NCBI GenBank assembly: GCA_902615745.1
Contig: CACMQB010000006.1
Location: 21,804 to 85,803, forward strand
Origin: an uncultured Alphaproteobacteria bacterium
Lineage (GTDB): Bacteria > Pseudomonadota > Alphaproteobacteria > HIMB59 > GCA-002718135
Direction: 5' to 3'
Length of the DNA: 64,000 nucleotides
The translations under genes were made by a program, and so were the position numbers. The notes below the pieces were generated by a model. The model was not told the DNA's origin and did no database searches. It was given only the letters and a program-made list of their open reading frames with translations. Below, in pieces: positions 14,195-23,365 of the stretch; the first letter of the stretch is position 1, and every line of letters begins with the position of its first letter.

Positions 14195-16464
14195 GCTAAT
14201 TCTTTTTTTACTTCTTGTTTATTAGAAAATTCAAAGTTAATTTTTTTATCTTTACATGTAATTTCAACATGACCACCTTTAGCAAGTTTACCAAATATAA
14301 GTTCTTCAGCCATCGGTTTTTTAACTTTTTCTTGTATTACTCTACCTAATTCTCTAGCACCATAAACTTCATCATAACCTTCTTCAGCTAAAAACTCTTT
14401 TGCCTCTTTATTAATCGATAATGAAACACCTTTATCTTCGAGTTGTGCTTCAATTTCTATAATAAATTTATCTACTATCGAAAGAACGATATTTTTAGAT
14501 AAATGGTTAAAATGAATAATTGAGTCGATACGATTTCTAAATTCTGGTGAAAAAATTCTATTTATTGCATCACTACTATCATCGTTAGATCTTTTTGCAT
14601 TAAAACCAATTTTGTTTTTAGATACATCAATTGCACCAGCGTTAGTTGTCATAATTAATATAACGTTTCTGAAATCTATGGTCTTACCATTGTGATCGGT
14701 TAGTTTTCCATAATCCATAACTTGTAAAAGAATATTGAATAAATCATAGTGGGCTTTTTCAATCTCATCCAATAACAATACACAATGAGGATTTTGATCA
14801 ACTCCATCAGTTAATAACCCGCCTTGGTCAAAACCTACATAGCCAGGAGGAGCTCCAATAAGTCTGCTCACAGTATGACGTTCCATATATTCTGACATAT
14901 CAAATCTAAGTAGTTTAATACCAAGTGTATTACTTAACTGTTTAGCTACCTCAGTCTTCCCTACCCCTGTAGGCCCAGAAAATAGATATGAACCAATTGG
15001 CTTTCCATCTTCTCTTAGTCCTGCTCTTGCTAACTTAATGGAAGATGATAATTCTTCGATTGCTTTGTCTTGACCAAAGACAAAATTTTTCAAATCTCTC
15101 TCTAAATTTTTTAAACTGTTCTTATCGCTTTGATTAACAGATTTTGTTGGAATTCTTGCCATTAAAGCAACTACTGCTTCAATATCTTTAGAAAGAATAA
15201 TTTTTTTTCTCTTTTCTTCTGGTAATAAATATTGAGATGCTCCTGCTTCATCGATAACATCAATAGCTTTATCAGGAAGCTTTCTATCACCTATATATTT
15301 ATTTGATAACTCAACCGCGCTAATAATTGCTTCTGGTGAATATTTAATATTATGATGTTCTTCATAGTAAGTTTTTAAACCTTCAAGAATTTTGATTGTC
15401 TCATCTTTTGATGGTTCTTTAACGTCAATTTTTTGGAATCTTCTTACCAAAGCTCTATCTTTTTCAAAATAGTTTTTAAACTCCTTATAAGTAGTTGATC
15501 CAATGCATTTAAGAGTACCATTGCCCAGAGAAGGTTTTAATAAGTTACTGGCATCCATTGAGCCTCCACTGGTTGCGCCTGCACCAATAACAGTATGGAT
15601 TTCATCTATAAATAAAACAGCTTTGTCTTTTTTTTGTAACTCTTTAAGAACTGCTTTCAATCTCTCTTCAAAATCACCTCTGTATCTTGTACCTGCAAGT
15701 AGAGCGCCCATATCAAGTGAATATATAATTGCGTCCTCCATAATTTTAGGTACTTTTTTTTCTGTAATTCTTTTTGCCAATCCTTCAGCAATTGCTGTTT
15801 TCCCAACACCAGGGTCGCCAACAAATAAAGGATTATTTTTTTGTCTTCTACATAAAATTTGAATTGTTCTATCTAGTTCTTTGCTTCTTCCAATTAGCTT
15901 GTCAATTTTACCATCTTTTGATTTTTCATTTAAGTTAATACAAAACTGACCTAAAGCACTTTTCGGTTTTTGTTGTTCATTATTGTCATTTGTTTGACTA
16001 TCTACAAATTCTTCATTTTCAAAACTTTCATTACTTTTAGAAATACCATGTGAAATATATTGCACAGCATCTAATCTGCTCATATTTTGTTGATGAAGAA
16101 AATATACTGCATGGCTTTCTTTCTCAGAAAATAAAGCTACAATCATGTTAGCTCCTGTAACACTCTCTCTCCCACTTGATTGCACGTGAATAGCAGCTCT
16201 TTGTAAAACTCTTTGAAAACCATTTGTTAATTTTGGCTCTCCAGTAAAGTTCTCTTTAAGATTTTCTAAATCATTAATAATAAATTTCTCAACACTTTCT
16301 TTTAAATTTGAAATATCTACAGCGCACGCTTTAAGAACACTAATTGCATCTTGGTCTTCCAAAAGAGAATATAATAAATGCTCTAGAGTTACATACTCAT
16401 GCTTATAAGTAGTCGCTAGTTGATATGCTTCTCTTAATGTTTTTTCTAAATTTTGTGACAGCAT
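14191..16464 (-). CDS. clpA: ATP-dependent Clp protease ATP-binding subunit ClpA
   Basis: ClpA is the hexameric unfoldase that feeds proteins into ClpP. The 757-residue product has an N-terminal Clp-N domain (residues 1-140), a first AAA+ module with GDPGVGKTA and FIDEIHTVIGAGA, and a second with GPTGVGKTE, LLDEIEKAH and the C-terminal small domain ending in GARELGRVI. An acidic, Asn/Gln-rich linker (about 148-165) separates the N-domain. I place the start at 16464, where TAATG joins the clpS stop to this ATG, the usual coupling; a start at 16485 would overlap clpS further. ClpA recognises IGF-type loops of ClpP, not visible here since clpP is elsewhere. Confidence 0.95.
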   Translation of the reverse strand: MLSQNLEKTLREAYQLATTYKHEYVTLEHLLYSLLEDQDAISVLKACAVDISNLKESVEKFIINDLENLKENFTGEPKLTNGFQRVLQRAAIHVQSSGRESVTGANMIVALFSEKESHAVYFLHQQNMSRLDAVQYISHGISKSNESFENEEFVDSQTNDNNEQQKPKSALGQFCINLNEKSKDGKIDKLIGRSKELDRTIQILCRRQKNNPLFVGDPGVGKTAIAEGLAKRITEKKVPKIMEDAIIYSLDMGALLAGTRYRGDFEERLKAVLKELQKKDKAVLFIDEIHTVIGAGATSGGSMDASNLLKPSLGNGTLKCIGSTTYKEFKNYFEKDRALVRRFQKIDVKEPSKDETIKILEGLKTYYEEHHNIKYSPEAIISAVELSNKYIGDRKLPDKAIDVIDEAGASQYLLPEEKRKKIILSKDIEAVVALMARIPTKSVNQSDKNSLKNLERDLKNFVFGQDKAIEELSSSIKLARAGLREDGKPIGSYLFSGPTGVGKTEVAKQLSNTLGIKLLRFDMSEYMERHTVSRLIGAPPGYVGFDQGGLLTDGVDQNPHCVLLLDEIEKAHYDLFNILLQVMDYGKLTDHNGKTIDFRNVILIMTTNAGAIDVSKNKIGFNAKRSNDDSSDAINRIFSPEFRNRIDSIIHFNHLSKNIVLSIVDKFIIEIEAQLEDKGVSLSINKEAKEFLAEEGYDEVYGARELGRVIQEKVKKPMAEELIFGKLAKGGHVEITCKDKKINFEFSNKQEVKKELA

Positions 16465-16799
16465 TAACTTTTTTCCATTGTGCATTGTAAAGGATGTTCA
16501 TTTTTTTTTGCCATATCCATTACTGATTTACATTTAGACTCAGCCACTTCATAAGTAAAAGTTCCACAAACACCAATACCATTTTTGTGAACATGTAGCA
16601 TGATTTGTGTAGCCTCCTCTTGTTTTTTATTAAATATTTTTTCTAATACCATAACAACAAACTCCATGGGGGTATAGTCATCATTTAAAAGTAGAACATT
16701 ATACATAGATGGTTTTTTAGTCTTAGGCTTTGTATCTAATAAAAGGCCTCTTTGAAAATCGTCCTTATTATTGTTATTATTTTGATCTTCATTTGCCAT
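16464..16799 (-). CDS. clpS: ATP-dependent Clp protease adaptor ClpS
   Basis: ClpS delivers N-degron proteins (those with bulky N-terminal residues) to ClpA. The 111-residue protein has a disordered, Asn-rich N-terminal extension (about 1-28) that ClpA engages, then the conserved core: [39 protein letters not shown] and a C-terminal HPLQCTMEK. The NDDYTPM and HxxG residues forming the hydrophobic pocket are intact. The stop TAA overlaps the clpA ATG by one base. Confidence 0.95.
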   Translation of the reverse strand: MANEDQNNNNNKDDFQRGLLLDTKPKTKKPSMYNVLLLNDDYTPMEFVVMVLEKIFNKKQEEATQIMLHVHKNGIGVCGTFTYEVAESKCKSVMDMAKKNEHPLQCTMEKS

Positions 16800-16882
16800 A
16801 TTTCTTAAATAATATGTTTTAGAATATTTTAAAGTATTTTTCTGTTTGAAAGCATCGAAAATCTTATGTTAATCAAGAAAAA

Positions 16883-17995
16883 ATGAAAAAAAATTTATTA
16901 TTAATCATAATTTTAAATAGCTTTTTAATATTAGGTTTTTCATCAAATCTTTTTGCTAAAAAAGCAGCAATCGTTATTGATTTTGACACAGAAGAAGTAC
17001 TATTCGAAGTTAACGCCGATACAAGAAATTATCCAGCATCCTTAACAAAAATAATGACTCTATACATAGTGTTTGATTATATCAATAAAGGAAAGCTTAG
17101 TTATGATAGTCAATTAAGTGTATCAAATATTGCCGCTTCAAGATCACCAAGCAAACTTTATTTAGAAGCAGGATCAAGTATCAAAGTTAGAGATGCAATT
17201 AATGCTCTTATAATTAAATCAGCAAATGATGTAGCAACAGTAGTTTCTGAAAATATATCTGGCAGTGAAAAAGAATTTGCTAAACTTATGACAAGCTATG
17301 CAAAAAATTTAGGTATGAATAATACAACATTTAAAAATGCGTCAGGTCTGCCCAATAGAGCGCAATTAACAACTGCAAGAGATATAGCAAAACTTTCGCA
17401 TGCACTAATTTCAAATTTTCCAGAAGAGTATAAATTGTTTAGTAAAACAAAATTTACGTATAAGGGTAAGACTTACAAAACGCATAATAAATTAATGTTA
17501 AGCTACGAAGGTGCTGATGGAATTAAAACTGGATATATCAAAGCATCTGGTTTTCAGTTAGCTTTTTCAGCTGTTAGAGATGATAAGAGATTAATAGGAA
17601 TTATTTTTGGGGGTGATACGGGTAGTCAACGGAACAAATCTTTAAAAATAATAATGGATAAAGAATTTGCTGAATTAAACATTAAGACAAGAGGTAGTAA
17701 TAAAAAAATAGTTAAAAAAGATGATACTTCAAACAAAAAAATTGAAAAGAAAAAAAATGCTTATTCCATTGTTGTTGGTACATTTAAATATAGAAATAAT
17801 GCAGAAAAACAAATCAAATTAATTAAAAGTAAATATCCAGTTTCTACTAAAGGTAAAATTTCAAATGTTGTGCTGATAAAAGTGAGCGGTAAACAACTTT
17901 ATGAGTCTAGGTTTGAAAATTTTTCTAGAAAAGAAGCGTATACAGCCTGTAAAAGACTAAAAAAATATAATCGTGATTGTTTTGTTAGATTGTAA
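16883..17995 (+). CDS. D-alanyl-D-alanine carboxypeptidase (S11) with SPOR domain
   Basis: A periplasmic penicillin-binding protein that trims the terminal D-Ala of peptidoglycan stem peptides. A signal peptide (about 1-25) precedes the transpeptidase-fold domain with the three active-site motifs: SLTK (Ser53, Lys56), SAN (113-115) and KTG (215-217). A Lys-rich linker (about 258-290) leads to a C-terminal SPOR domain (about 291-370; AYSIVVGTF...FSRKEAYTACKRL), which binds denuded septal glycan. The S11-SPOR fusion is typical of alphaproteobacteria and directs the enzyme to the division site. At 370 residues the length is normal for this architecture. The 3' end overlaps the convergent phosphomannomutase gene by 11 bases. 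Confidence 0.92.
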   Translation: MKKNLLLIIILNSFLILGFSSNLFAKKAAIVIDFDTEEVLFEVNADTRNYPASLTKIMTLYIVFDYINKGKLSYDSQLSVSNIAASRSPSKLYLEAGSSIKVRDAINALIIKSANDVATVVSENISGSEKEFAKLMTSYAKNLGMNNTTFKNASGLPNRAQLTTARDIAKLSHALISNFPEEYKLFSKTKFTYKGKTYKTHNKLMLSYEGADGIKTGYIKASGFQLAFSAVRDDKRLIGIIFGGDTGSQRNKSLKIIMDKEFAELNIKTRGSNKKIVKKDDTSNKKIEKKKNAYSIVVGTFKYRNNAEKQIKLIKSKYPVSTKGKISNVVLIKVSGKQLYESRFENFSRKEAYTACKRLKKYNRDCFVRL

Positions 17996-19400
17996 ACTTA
18001 TAATTTACACCACTTAGAGATAACTGATTTTCGATAATTGCTATCAAAGACTTAAGGCCTTCTTTAGAAGTAGACTCTGCTCTACAAGTTAGTTGGTTTT
18101 GGGTATTACTAGCTCTCATTAGAAACCATCCATTATCATTTTCAACTCTTATACCGTCAATATCTATTATTTTACCTTCTGTATTTTTTATTCTTTCTTT
18201 TATTTCTTTAATAATTAAAAATTTTTTTGTTTCATCTACATCAAACCTTGTTTCAGGAGTTGAATAAGTTTTTGGATATATATTAATTAACTCATTTAAG
18301 GATTTTTCTTGATTACATAATATTCTTAATAAACGTAAAGCAACATACATTGCATCATCGTAACCATAAAAATCATCTGCATAACATACATGACCACTCA
18401 TTTCTCCTGATAAAGGTGATTTTAATTCTTTCATTTTTTCTTTTATTGGAGAGTGACCAGTTTTAGACATAATAGGATCGCAATTAAGTTTTTTTGCTTC
18501 ATCAAAAAAAACTTTACTGCATTTAACATCCATAATTATTTTTGGGTTATCGTATAAGTTAGCAATTTCAGTACATAGTAATAACATGTACTGATCCGCC
18601 CAAACTAAATTGCCTAAGTTATCTACAACACCTAAACGATCTCCATCTCCATCAAAAGCCAGACCTATGTCACATTTGTTATCTTTGACTGACTTTATTA
18701 ATTGCTCCATATTTTTTGGCACTGTTGGGTCTGGATGATGGTTTGGAAAATTTCCATCAACTTCTTCATTAATTAATATATTTTCAGAATTATTTAAATT
18801 GTTTGTAACTTCCTTAATGACAGCTCCCATCGCACCATTACCAATATCCCAAGCAATTTTTATTTTTTTATTGAGATTAATATTTTGTAATAATCTTTCG
18901 GTATAATCTTTTTTAATATCTTGATTAATGATCTCACCTTCGATTAATTTTAAATCATTTTGATCAATTAACTTTTGAAGGCTTTGAATGTCTTCGGCAT
19001 AAAAAGAATGCTTATTTAAAACCATTTTAAAGCCATTATATTCTGAAGGATTATGAGAGCCTGTTACCATTATAGCTGCATCTACATTAAGATGGTAATG
19101 AGCAAAGTAAGTCATAGGTGTAGGCCCCATACCAATATTAATTACCTTAGCACCTGAATCTTTTAAACCTTCACATAGTGCTTTATGTAAATCTGGTGAT
19201 GTTAATCTTCCATCGTAACCAGTAGCAATTATATTAGATCTTAATCGATTAATTACCGTGTAGGCAAATGTTTTTCCAATAGTATATGCAGTGTTTTGAT
19301 TAATATTATTACCAACCACACCTCGGATATCATACTCTCTTAAAACCTCTTTATCGAAATTCTCAATTTCCAATTTATTTACCTGTTCCATAGTATTCAT
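17985..19400 (-). CDS. Phosphomannomutase/phosphoglucomutase
   Basis: A 471-residue alpha-D-phosphohexomutase that interconverts hexose 6- and 1-phosphates, supplying GDP-mannose or UDP-glucose precursors for surface polysaccharide. REYDIRG opens the first domain, the phosphoserine loop TGSHNPSEYNG places the active Ser at 115, the metal loop DGDGDR has Asp250, 252 and 254, sugar specificity lies in GEMSGH, and RASNTQNQLTCRAES binds phosphate in domain 4. It resembles AlgC/PgmG. The first 26 bases overlap the end of the UDP-glucose dehydrogenase gene; an internal ATG three codons in is an alternative start. The pairing points to nucleotide-sugar supply. Confidence 0.9.
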   Translation of the reverse strand: MNTMEQVNKLEIENFDKEVLREYDIRGVVGNNINQNTAYTIGKTFAYTVINRLRSNIIATGYDGRLTSPDLHKALCEGLKDSGAKVINIGMGPTPMTYFAHYHLNVDAAIMVTGSHNPSEYNGFKMVLNKHSFYAEDIQSLQKLIDQNDLKLIEGEIINQDIKKDYTERLLQNINLNKKIKIAWDIGNGAMGAVIKEVTNNLNNSENILINEEVDGNFPNHHPDPTVPKNMEQLIKSVKDNKCDIGLAFDGDGDRLGVVDNLGNLVWADQYMLLLCTEIANLYDNPKIIMDVKCSKVFFDEAKKLNCDPIMSKTGHSPIKEKMKELKSPLSGEMSGHVCYADDFYGYDDAMYVALRLLRILCNQEKSLNELINIYPKTYSTPETRFDVDETKKFLIIKEIKERIKNTEGKIIDIDGIRVENDNGWFLMRASNTQNQLTCRAESTSKEGLKSLIAIIENQLSLSGVNYKFTI

Positions 19401-20673
19401 AGCCCATTTCTTTTAAATCTTTTGGAATATAAATGTTTCTTAAATCGAAAATTATTTTGTCTTTTAATAATTTAGATATCTTCTCAAAATTTAATGCTCT
19501 GAATTCGTTCCACTCTGTTCCAATAATAATTGCAGATGAGCCTTCACAAGCTTCATAAGCAGAATTAAAAAAAACAAGTTTAGAATTTACTTTTTTAGCA
19601 TTATTCATTGCCTCAGGATCATAACATTGTATTTTAAATCCTTGTTCAAAAAGTGATGATGCAATTTTCATCGATGTAGAATCTCTTACATCGTCTGTAT
19701 TAGGTTTAAAACTTAAACCTAGCAAAGTGATTGTAGAATTATTTTTTATTTTTGAACTAATTTTGTTAGTAATTTTAATTATACGATCTTGATTAGATTT
19801 GTTCACTGCATTAATTATGGATAAATCAATATTTTTCTTTTTTGCTGTAGAAGCGAATGCTTTTACATCTTTTGGAAAACATGAACCACCAAATCCAGGT
19901 CCAGCATTTAAAAATTTAGAGCCAATACGTTTATCTATACCCATCGCATGCGCTACTTGCTGAACATCAGCTCCTACTACTTCACATAAATCAGCAACCT
20001 CATTAATAAATGCAATTTTAGTTGCTAGAAAACTATTGGATGCATATTTAATTATTTCTGAAGTTTCTATTGATGTAGCCACAATTGGTGTTTCTTTAAG
20101 AAATAAAGGTCTATAAAGTTCTCTCATTATATTTTCAGATTTTTTATTATCTGTTCCTATTACAACTCTATCTGGTCTAATAAAATCATCAATAGCAGAT
20201 CCTTCTCGTAAAAATTCTGGATTAGAAACTACATCAAAAAGTTTTTGATTAACTTTATTTGATATAATTTTTTTTACTTCACTTGTCGTTCCAACTGGTA
20301 CGGTGGATTTAGTTACAACTAAACAATATTTTTTTATACTTTCTGAAATTTCATCCGCAACTTGCCATACAAAACTTAAATCAGCTTCATCTTCTAACCT
20401 CCTTGTAGGAGTTCCAACAGTTATAAAAAAAATATCTGTATTTTCTGAATTATTCTTTATGCTTGAAGCAAAAGATAATAGTTTTGTTTTATTAATATGC
20501 TTATCTAAAAGCTTATCCATTCCAGGTTCAAAAAATGGACACGTACCTGATTTGAGTTTTTCAAGACGCTCCGTATCTTTATCGATACATTTTACAGAAT
20601 ATCCAAATTCAGCAAAGCAAACTCCCGTCACCAAACCAACGTAACCGGTACCAACGATTGTAAGATTCATCAT
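19375..20673 (-). CDS. ugd: UDP-glucose 6-dehydrogenase
   Basis: This enzyme oxidises UDP-glucose to UDP-glucuronate with two NAD+. The 432-residue protein begins with the Rossmann motif IVGTGYVGLVTG (6-17) and has TKSTVPVGTT, NPEFLREGSAIDDF, the catalytic KYASNSFLATKI, and the active-site Cys265 in GPGFGGSCFPKD. The C-terminal nucleotide-sugar domain carries LGLSFKPNTDDVRDS. All key residues are present and the length is standard. Start is at 20673 or the adjacent Met codon at 20670. It is the first gene of a two-gene unit with the hexomutase; the product would feed glucuronate-containing polysaccharide or lipid. Confidence 0.93.
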   Translation of the reverse strand: MMNLTIVGTGYVGLVTGVCFAEFGYSVKCIDKDTERLEKLKSGTCPFFEPGMDKLLDKHINKTKLLSFASSIKNNSENTDIFFITVGTPTRRLEDEADLSFVWQVADEISESIKKYCLVVTKSTVPVGTTSEVKKIISNKVNQKLFDVVSNPEFLREGSAIDDFIRPDRVVIGTDNKKSENIMRELYRPLFLKETPIVATSIETSEIIKYASNSFLATKIAFINEVADLCEVVGADVQQVAHAMGIDKRIGSKFLNAGPGFGGSCFPKDVKAFASTAKKKNIDLSIINAVNKSNQDRIIKITNKISSKIKNNSTITLLGLSFKPNTDDVRDSTSMKIASSLFEQGFKIQCYDPEAMNNAKKVNSKLVFFNSAYEACEGSSAIIIGTEWNEFRALNFEKISKLLKDKIIFDLRNIYIPKDLKEMGYEYYGTGK

Positions 20674-20790
20674 ATTGCAGAATTTATTAAAATTTCTGTC
20701 TCAATAACCTAAATATTTATCATTTGTTATAAAATAAATACGAGATTTTTACTGGAAAAAACGTAAATATTTATTATTTATATAGTAATT

Positions 20791-21801
20791 ATGACAGAAA
20801 CTAAAAAGATTCAAACAGGAATAAATAACATTTCCGAGGAATGGTTTAGAGCTAACATAGATAGAAAAACACTAAAAAAACTTTCTAAAAGATCAGATTT
20901 TGAAGGTTGGAAACATATAATTATTTATGCAATATCTTTAACCACTCTATGTGCGTTATCAGTATATGCATGGGAAACTTTATGGTTCCTTCCTGCATAT
21001 CTTGCTTATTGCACTCTTTGGGGTGGAGCTGATGCTATATGGCATGAGTGTGGTCATGGAACCGCTTTCAAAAATAGAAAGTTAAATAAATTTTTCTATA
21101 ACATTGCTAGTTTTATGAATAATTTTGAACCTGTTAGATGGAAGTGGAGTCACTCTCTTCATCATAGCTATACTGCCTCAGTTGATCCTCATGACTACGA
21201 AGTTGATGGTAGTATTTTTGCTAAACATACATTTTTAAGTTTTATTTTAAATTTTATTCCTGGAATTGGTTTTTTTACAATTTATAAATCTCTTTATGTA
21301 GAAATTATAAAACATGCTTTAGGTATTAAAACTGATGTAATGAAAGATTGCATACCAGAAGATAAAATAAAAGATTGTATTAATAGTTCTAGAACTTTTG
21401 TCTTACTATGGATATTAATAATAGCTGCCTCAATTTACTTTTCTACCTTTCTTCCAATATTTTTATTTTTAATTCCAAAGTTCTTTGGCATTAATGGTAT
21501 CTGGGGCGTAACACAACACATGGGTCTAAAAGAAAATGCCAAGGATCACCGACTATCAACAAGATCAGTTAGGCTTAATCCGATTTTTAGTTTTATTTAT
21601 TGGAAGATGGAATACCATATTGAACATCATATGTTTCCTATGATACCTTCATACAATCTTCCTAAATTATATGATGTTATAAAAGATCAAATGCCAGAAC
21701 CACAAACTTTATATCAAGCTTATAGAGAAATTATTCCAGCAGTTATAAAAAAATCTAAAAATCCCGACTATTTTATTGCAGTTCAAGTTCCAAATAACTA
21801 A
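20791..21801 (+). CDS. Membrane di-iron oxygenase/desaturase, MocD-like (copy 1)
   Basis: A 336-residue integral membrane enzyme of the fatty-acid-desaturase superfamily. The histidine boxes that bind two irons are complete: HECGH (85-89), HSLHH (121-125) and HIEHH (276-280), plus a QHMG motif. Membrane helices lie at about 42-82 and 190-240. The boxes and the C-terminal AYREIIPAV block resemble proteins annotated as hydrocarbon oxygenase MocD, from rhizopine catabolism, as well as acyl desaturases, so hydroxylation, demethylation or desaturation are all possible. It precedes an aldehyde dehydrogenase gene by 46 bases and has a paralogue at 28043. No ferredoxin or reductase partner is seen nearby. 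Confidence 0.8.
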   Translation: MTETKKIQTGINNISEEWFRANIDRKTLKKLSKRSDFEGWKHIIIYAISLTTLCALSVYAWETLWFLPAYLAYCTLWGGADAIWHECGHGTAFKNRKLNKFFYNIASFMNNFEPVRWKWSHSLHHSYTASVDPHDYEVDGSIFAKHTFLSFILNFIPGIGFFTIYKSLYVEIIKHALGIKTDVMKDCIPEDKIKDCINSSRTFVLLWILIIAASIYFSTFLPIFLFLIPKFFGINGIWGVTQHMGLKENAKDHRLSTRSVRLNPIFSFIYWKMEYHIEHHMFPMIPSYNLPKLYDVIKDQMPEPQTLYQAYREIIPAVIKKSKNPDYFIAVQVPNN

Positions 21802-21808
21802 ACTGTTC

Positions 21809-21838
21809 TTGACACATCTTCAGCTTTAGTTTTATCTA
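21809..21838 (+). promoter_or_regulatory. Weak candidate promoter before the aldehyde dehydrogenase
   Basis: TTGACA (21809-21814) is a perfect -35 box, and 18 bases on is TATCTA (21833-21838), a weak -10. The start codon lies at 21848, so such a transcript would have almost no leader. It would let the dehydrogenase be transcribed apart from the oxygenase gene. Confidence 0.25.
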
Positions 21839-21847
21839 TATATTTAT

Positions 21848-23284
21848 ATGGAGTTAAGAAATTTTATTGATGGTAAATTCATTGATTCACTCTCAAAGAA
21901 AAATATTCCTGTATTAAATCCGGCTAATCAAAAAATTGTTGGTAATATTGATGAAGCATTGGATGAAGAAATAGATTTAGCTTTCAAAGCTGCAAAAAGA
22001 GCATTCGATAAAAGAATTTTAGTAGACATGGATGCAAAAAATAAATCGAATATGATGAGAGCTATTGCTCAAAAATTAAGAGAGCGCAAAGAAGAAGGAG
22101 GCAAACTCCTTAGCCAAGAAAATGGCAAAACGATTAAACAATGTATTGATGAATTTAAAGGTGCTGCCGATACTTTTGATTTTTATGCTGGACTCACAGA
22201 TAAAATAGAAAATAAACTTATACCTTCAGGACATGATACTTTAAATTATGTTGTACTTGAGCCTTTTGGAGTAGCTCTTCAAATTGTTCCGTGGAACTAT
22301 CCTGTTTCTATTTTTTCAGGTATGGTTGCACAAAACTGGATTGTTGGAAATACAATAGTTATCAAACCTCCTGAATTGTGTCCCATATCATCTAATTTTT
22401 ATGGTCAAATTTTTAAAGATGTAGGCGTGCCAAATGGAATTATAAATATTGTTCATGGTTATGGTGAAACAACTGGACGAAAACTAGTTCAACATCCTGG
22501 AAGTGATTATATTGTTTTTACAGGATCGCCTGAAGTTGCATCTGAAATTCTAAAAGAAACAGCAGATAGAATTATTCCTACTCATTTTGAATTAGGCGGA
22601 AAGTCTGCAGCTATAATCTATCCTGATGCCGATATTGATAAAGCTGTAGACAGTACTTTAAGAGGAGTTTTTAAACCTAATGCTGGTCAAATTTGTGTAG
22701 CGATGTCTAGAGTATTACTGCATCCAAAAATTAAAGATGAGTACATGACAAAGCTAGTGGCAAAAACACAAAAATTAAAAGTTGGTGCAGGTGATGAAAA
22801 AGATACTCAGGTAACACCACTTATTTCAAAAGATCAAATGCAAAGAGTCTCAAATTATGTAAAATCTGGAGTACAATCAGGAGCAACTATAGCCATAGGT
22901 GGAGAAAAGGCTGAAAGAGAAGATGGTAATTTCTACAAACCAACGATTTTTGACAATGTAAAAATTGATGCAACAATTGCACAAGAAGAAATATTTGGTC
23001 CAGTTACATCAATATTTGATTTTGAAGATGAAGAAGAAGCAATAAGTATAGCAAACTCAACGAAATATGGTCTAGCTTCGGGTGTATTTACTGCAGATGA
23101 TCAAAAAGCGAGATGGACAGCTGATAGAATTCAAGCCGGAATTATATGGCATAATGACTGGGCTGTTGATGGAACCAACCTACCTGGAGGGGGTTACAAA
23201 AGATCTGGTTATGGAAGAGATGGTGGGGTTGATGGTGTCTATAGTCATGGACAAACTAAGCGTATAAGTAAAAGACTCTACTAG
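21848..23284 (+). CDS. NAD(P)-dependent aldehyde dehydrogenase (copy 1)
   Basis: A 478-residue soluble aldehyde dehydrogenase that oxidises an aldehyde to its acid. Catalytic residues are present: Asn150 in VPWNYP, Glu248 in FELGGKS and Cys283 in NAGQICVAMSR; FTGSPEVA is the cofactor loop. It is closely related, roughly half identical by eye, to the enzyme at 61954-63387, with identical VDM, ENGK and FYAGLTDK/YYAGLTDK motifs. The position between a membrane oxygenase and a sugar-transport operon suggests it removes an aldehyde released by one of them (for example formaldehyde or glycolaldehyde), but this is inference. Confidence 0.9.
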   Translation: MELRNFIDGKFIDSLSKKNIPVLNPANQKIVGNIDEALDEEIDLAFKAAKRAFDKRILVDMDAKNKSNMMRAIAQKLRERKEEGGKLLSQENGKTIKQCIDEFKGAADTFDFYAGLTDKIENKLIPSGHDTLNYVVLEPFGVALQIVPWNYPVSIFSGMVAQNWIVGNTIVIKPPELCPISSNFYGQIFKDVGVPNGIINIVHGYGETTGRKLVQHPGSDYIVFTGSPEVASEILKETADRIIPTHFELGGKSAAIIYPDADIDKAVDSTLRGVFKPNAGQICVAMSRVLLHPKIKDEYMTKLVAKTQKLKVGAGDEKDTQVTPLISKDQMQRVSNYVKSGVQSGATIAIGGEKAEREDGNFYKPTIFDNVKIDATIAQEEIFGPVTSIFDFEDEEEAISIANSTKYGLASGVFTADDQKARWTADRIQAGIIWHNDWAVDGTNLPGGGYKRSGYGRDGGVDGVYSHGQTKRISKRLY

Positions 23285-23314
23285 TTGACATTTACAAGTT
23301 ATTTTTGTTAAGCT
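23285..23314 (+). promoter_or_regulatory. Candidate promoter of the CUT2 sugar operon
   Basis: A perfect TTGACA (23285-23290) just after the dehydrogenase stop codon, then 18 bases, then an extended -10 (TGT followed by TAAGCT, 23309-23314). Transcription would start near 23321, leaving a leader of about 45 bases that contains the GGGAGG ribosome site. Confidence 0.4.
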
Positions 23315-23365
23315 TTATTATTATTATTTAATATTAATGTTAAAAATAAATCCGTGGGAGGAAAT